This document shows positions 14,122 to 14,227 of a DNA stretch of 14,227 nt, in pieces (the stretch's first letter is position 1; the number at the start of each line of letters is the position of its first letter). The notes beneath the pieces are model-generated. The model was given only the letters and a program-made list of their open reading frames with translations, made no database searches and was not told where the DNA came from. The stretch is from Alphaproteobacteria bacterium (GTDB lineage Bacteria > Pseudomonadota > Alphaproteobacteria > Paracaedibacterales > CAIULA01): NCBI GenBank assembly GCA_019751935.1, contig JAIEMR010000061.1, positions 1 through 14,227 on the forward strand, given 5' to 3'. The translations under genes were made by a program, and so were the position numbers.

Positions 14122-14227
14122 AAAATTTGGAAACCTAATCGATTGTGCTTTTGTTTTCGGACTCCTTGACCCCTTAGTCCCCAAGGTTAGGGTTTTGCTC
14201 TAAGGTAAGGGGAACTGTAGTGCCCCC
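14122..14227. other. Unassigned structured end of window
   Basis: All frames on both strands are short. Several overlapping inverted repeats are present: CCCCTTA (14170-14176) with TAAGGGG (14206-14212), GGACT (14159-14163) with AGTCC (14176-14180), and CCTTG (14164-14168) with CAAGG (14182-14186). This suggests an RNA structure or another repeat continuing beyond the window. It does not fit a tRNA or 5S rRNA. Confidence 0.35.

Overview
The window looks like a chromosomal segment of an AT-rich alphaproteobacterium, most probably an obligately or facultatively intracellular lineage (Holosporales/Rickettsiales-like). This is inferred from four things: alphaproteobacterial-type secA, valS and grpE; an MJ0042-type zinc-ribbon membrane protein of the kind common in that class; a dispersed palindromic repeat built on the GTGGCGATCCAG core; and several small exported proteins of unknown function beside an amino-acid/osmolyte-type MHS transporter. 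No ribosomal RNA, tRNA, CRISPR array or insertion sequence was seen.

Layout. 1-2582 (+): secA, missing its 5' end, with an intrinsic terminator that straddles the stop codon. 2616-3095 (+): small multi-pass membrane protein. 3178-4221 (+): exported protein with a faint methyltransferase-like core, followed by a perfect 16-bp-arm palindrome. 4369-5268 (+): zinc-ribbon/single-TM protein. 5269-5439: intergenic palindromic repeat. 5440-8094 (-): valS with a clear promoter. 8212-8571 (-): HigA-family antitoxin without a visible toxin. 8572-8880: roughly 300 bp spacer with a dyad and a short GC-richer remnant. 8881-9798 and 9785-11029 (+): LysR regulator and MHS-type MFS transporter, overlapping by 14 nt. 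11131-12303 (+): signal peptide, in-frame TGA, then a deaminase-superfamily-like protein (HSE and PCxxC). 12373-12936 (+): exported alpha-helical protein with its own promoter. 13091-13714 (+): grpE with promoter and terminator. 13750-13959 (-): small acidic ORF convergent with grpE. 13960-14227: a second copy of the palindromic repeat, a polypyrimidine tract and an unassigned structured end.

How it fits together. secA, valS and grpE are housekeeping genes (protein export, tRNA charging, DnaK nucleotide exchange). Between them lies an accessory layer: three proteins with Sec signal peptides (3178, 11131, 12373) that SecA could export, a regulator-transporter pair, and an orphan antitoxin. The most interesting item is the exported deaminase-like protein. 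Its Zn-ligand signature resembles bacterial toxin/effector deaminases, and its signal peptide is cut off from the domain by a single TGA codon with the frame otherwise intact. It may be a recently inactivated effector, a readthrough-controlled one, or a sequencing artefact.
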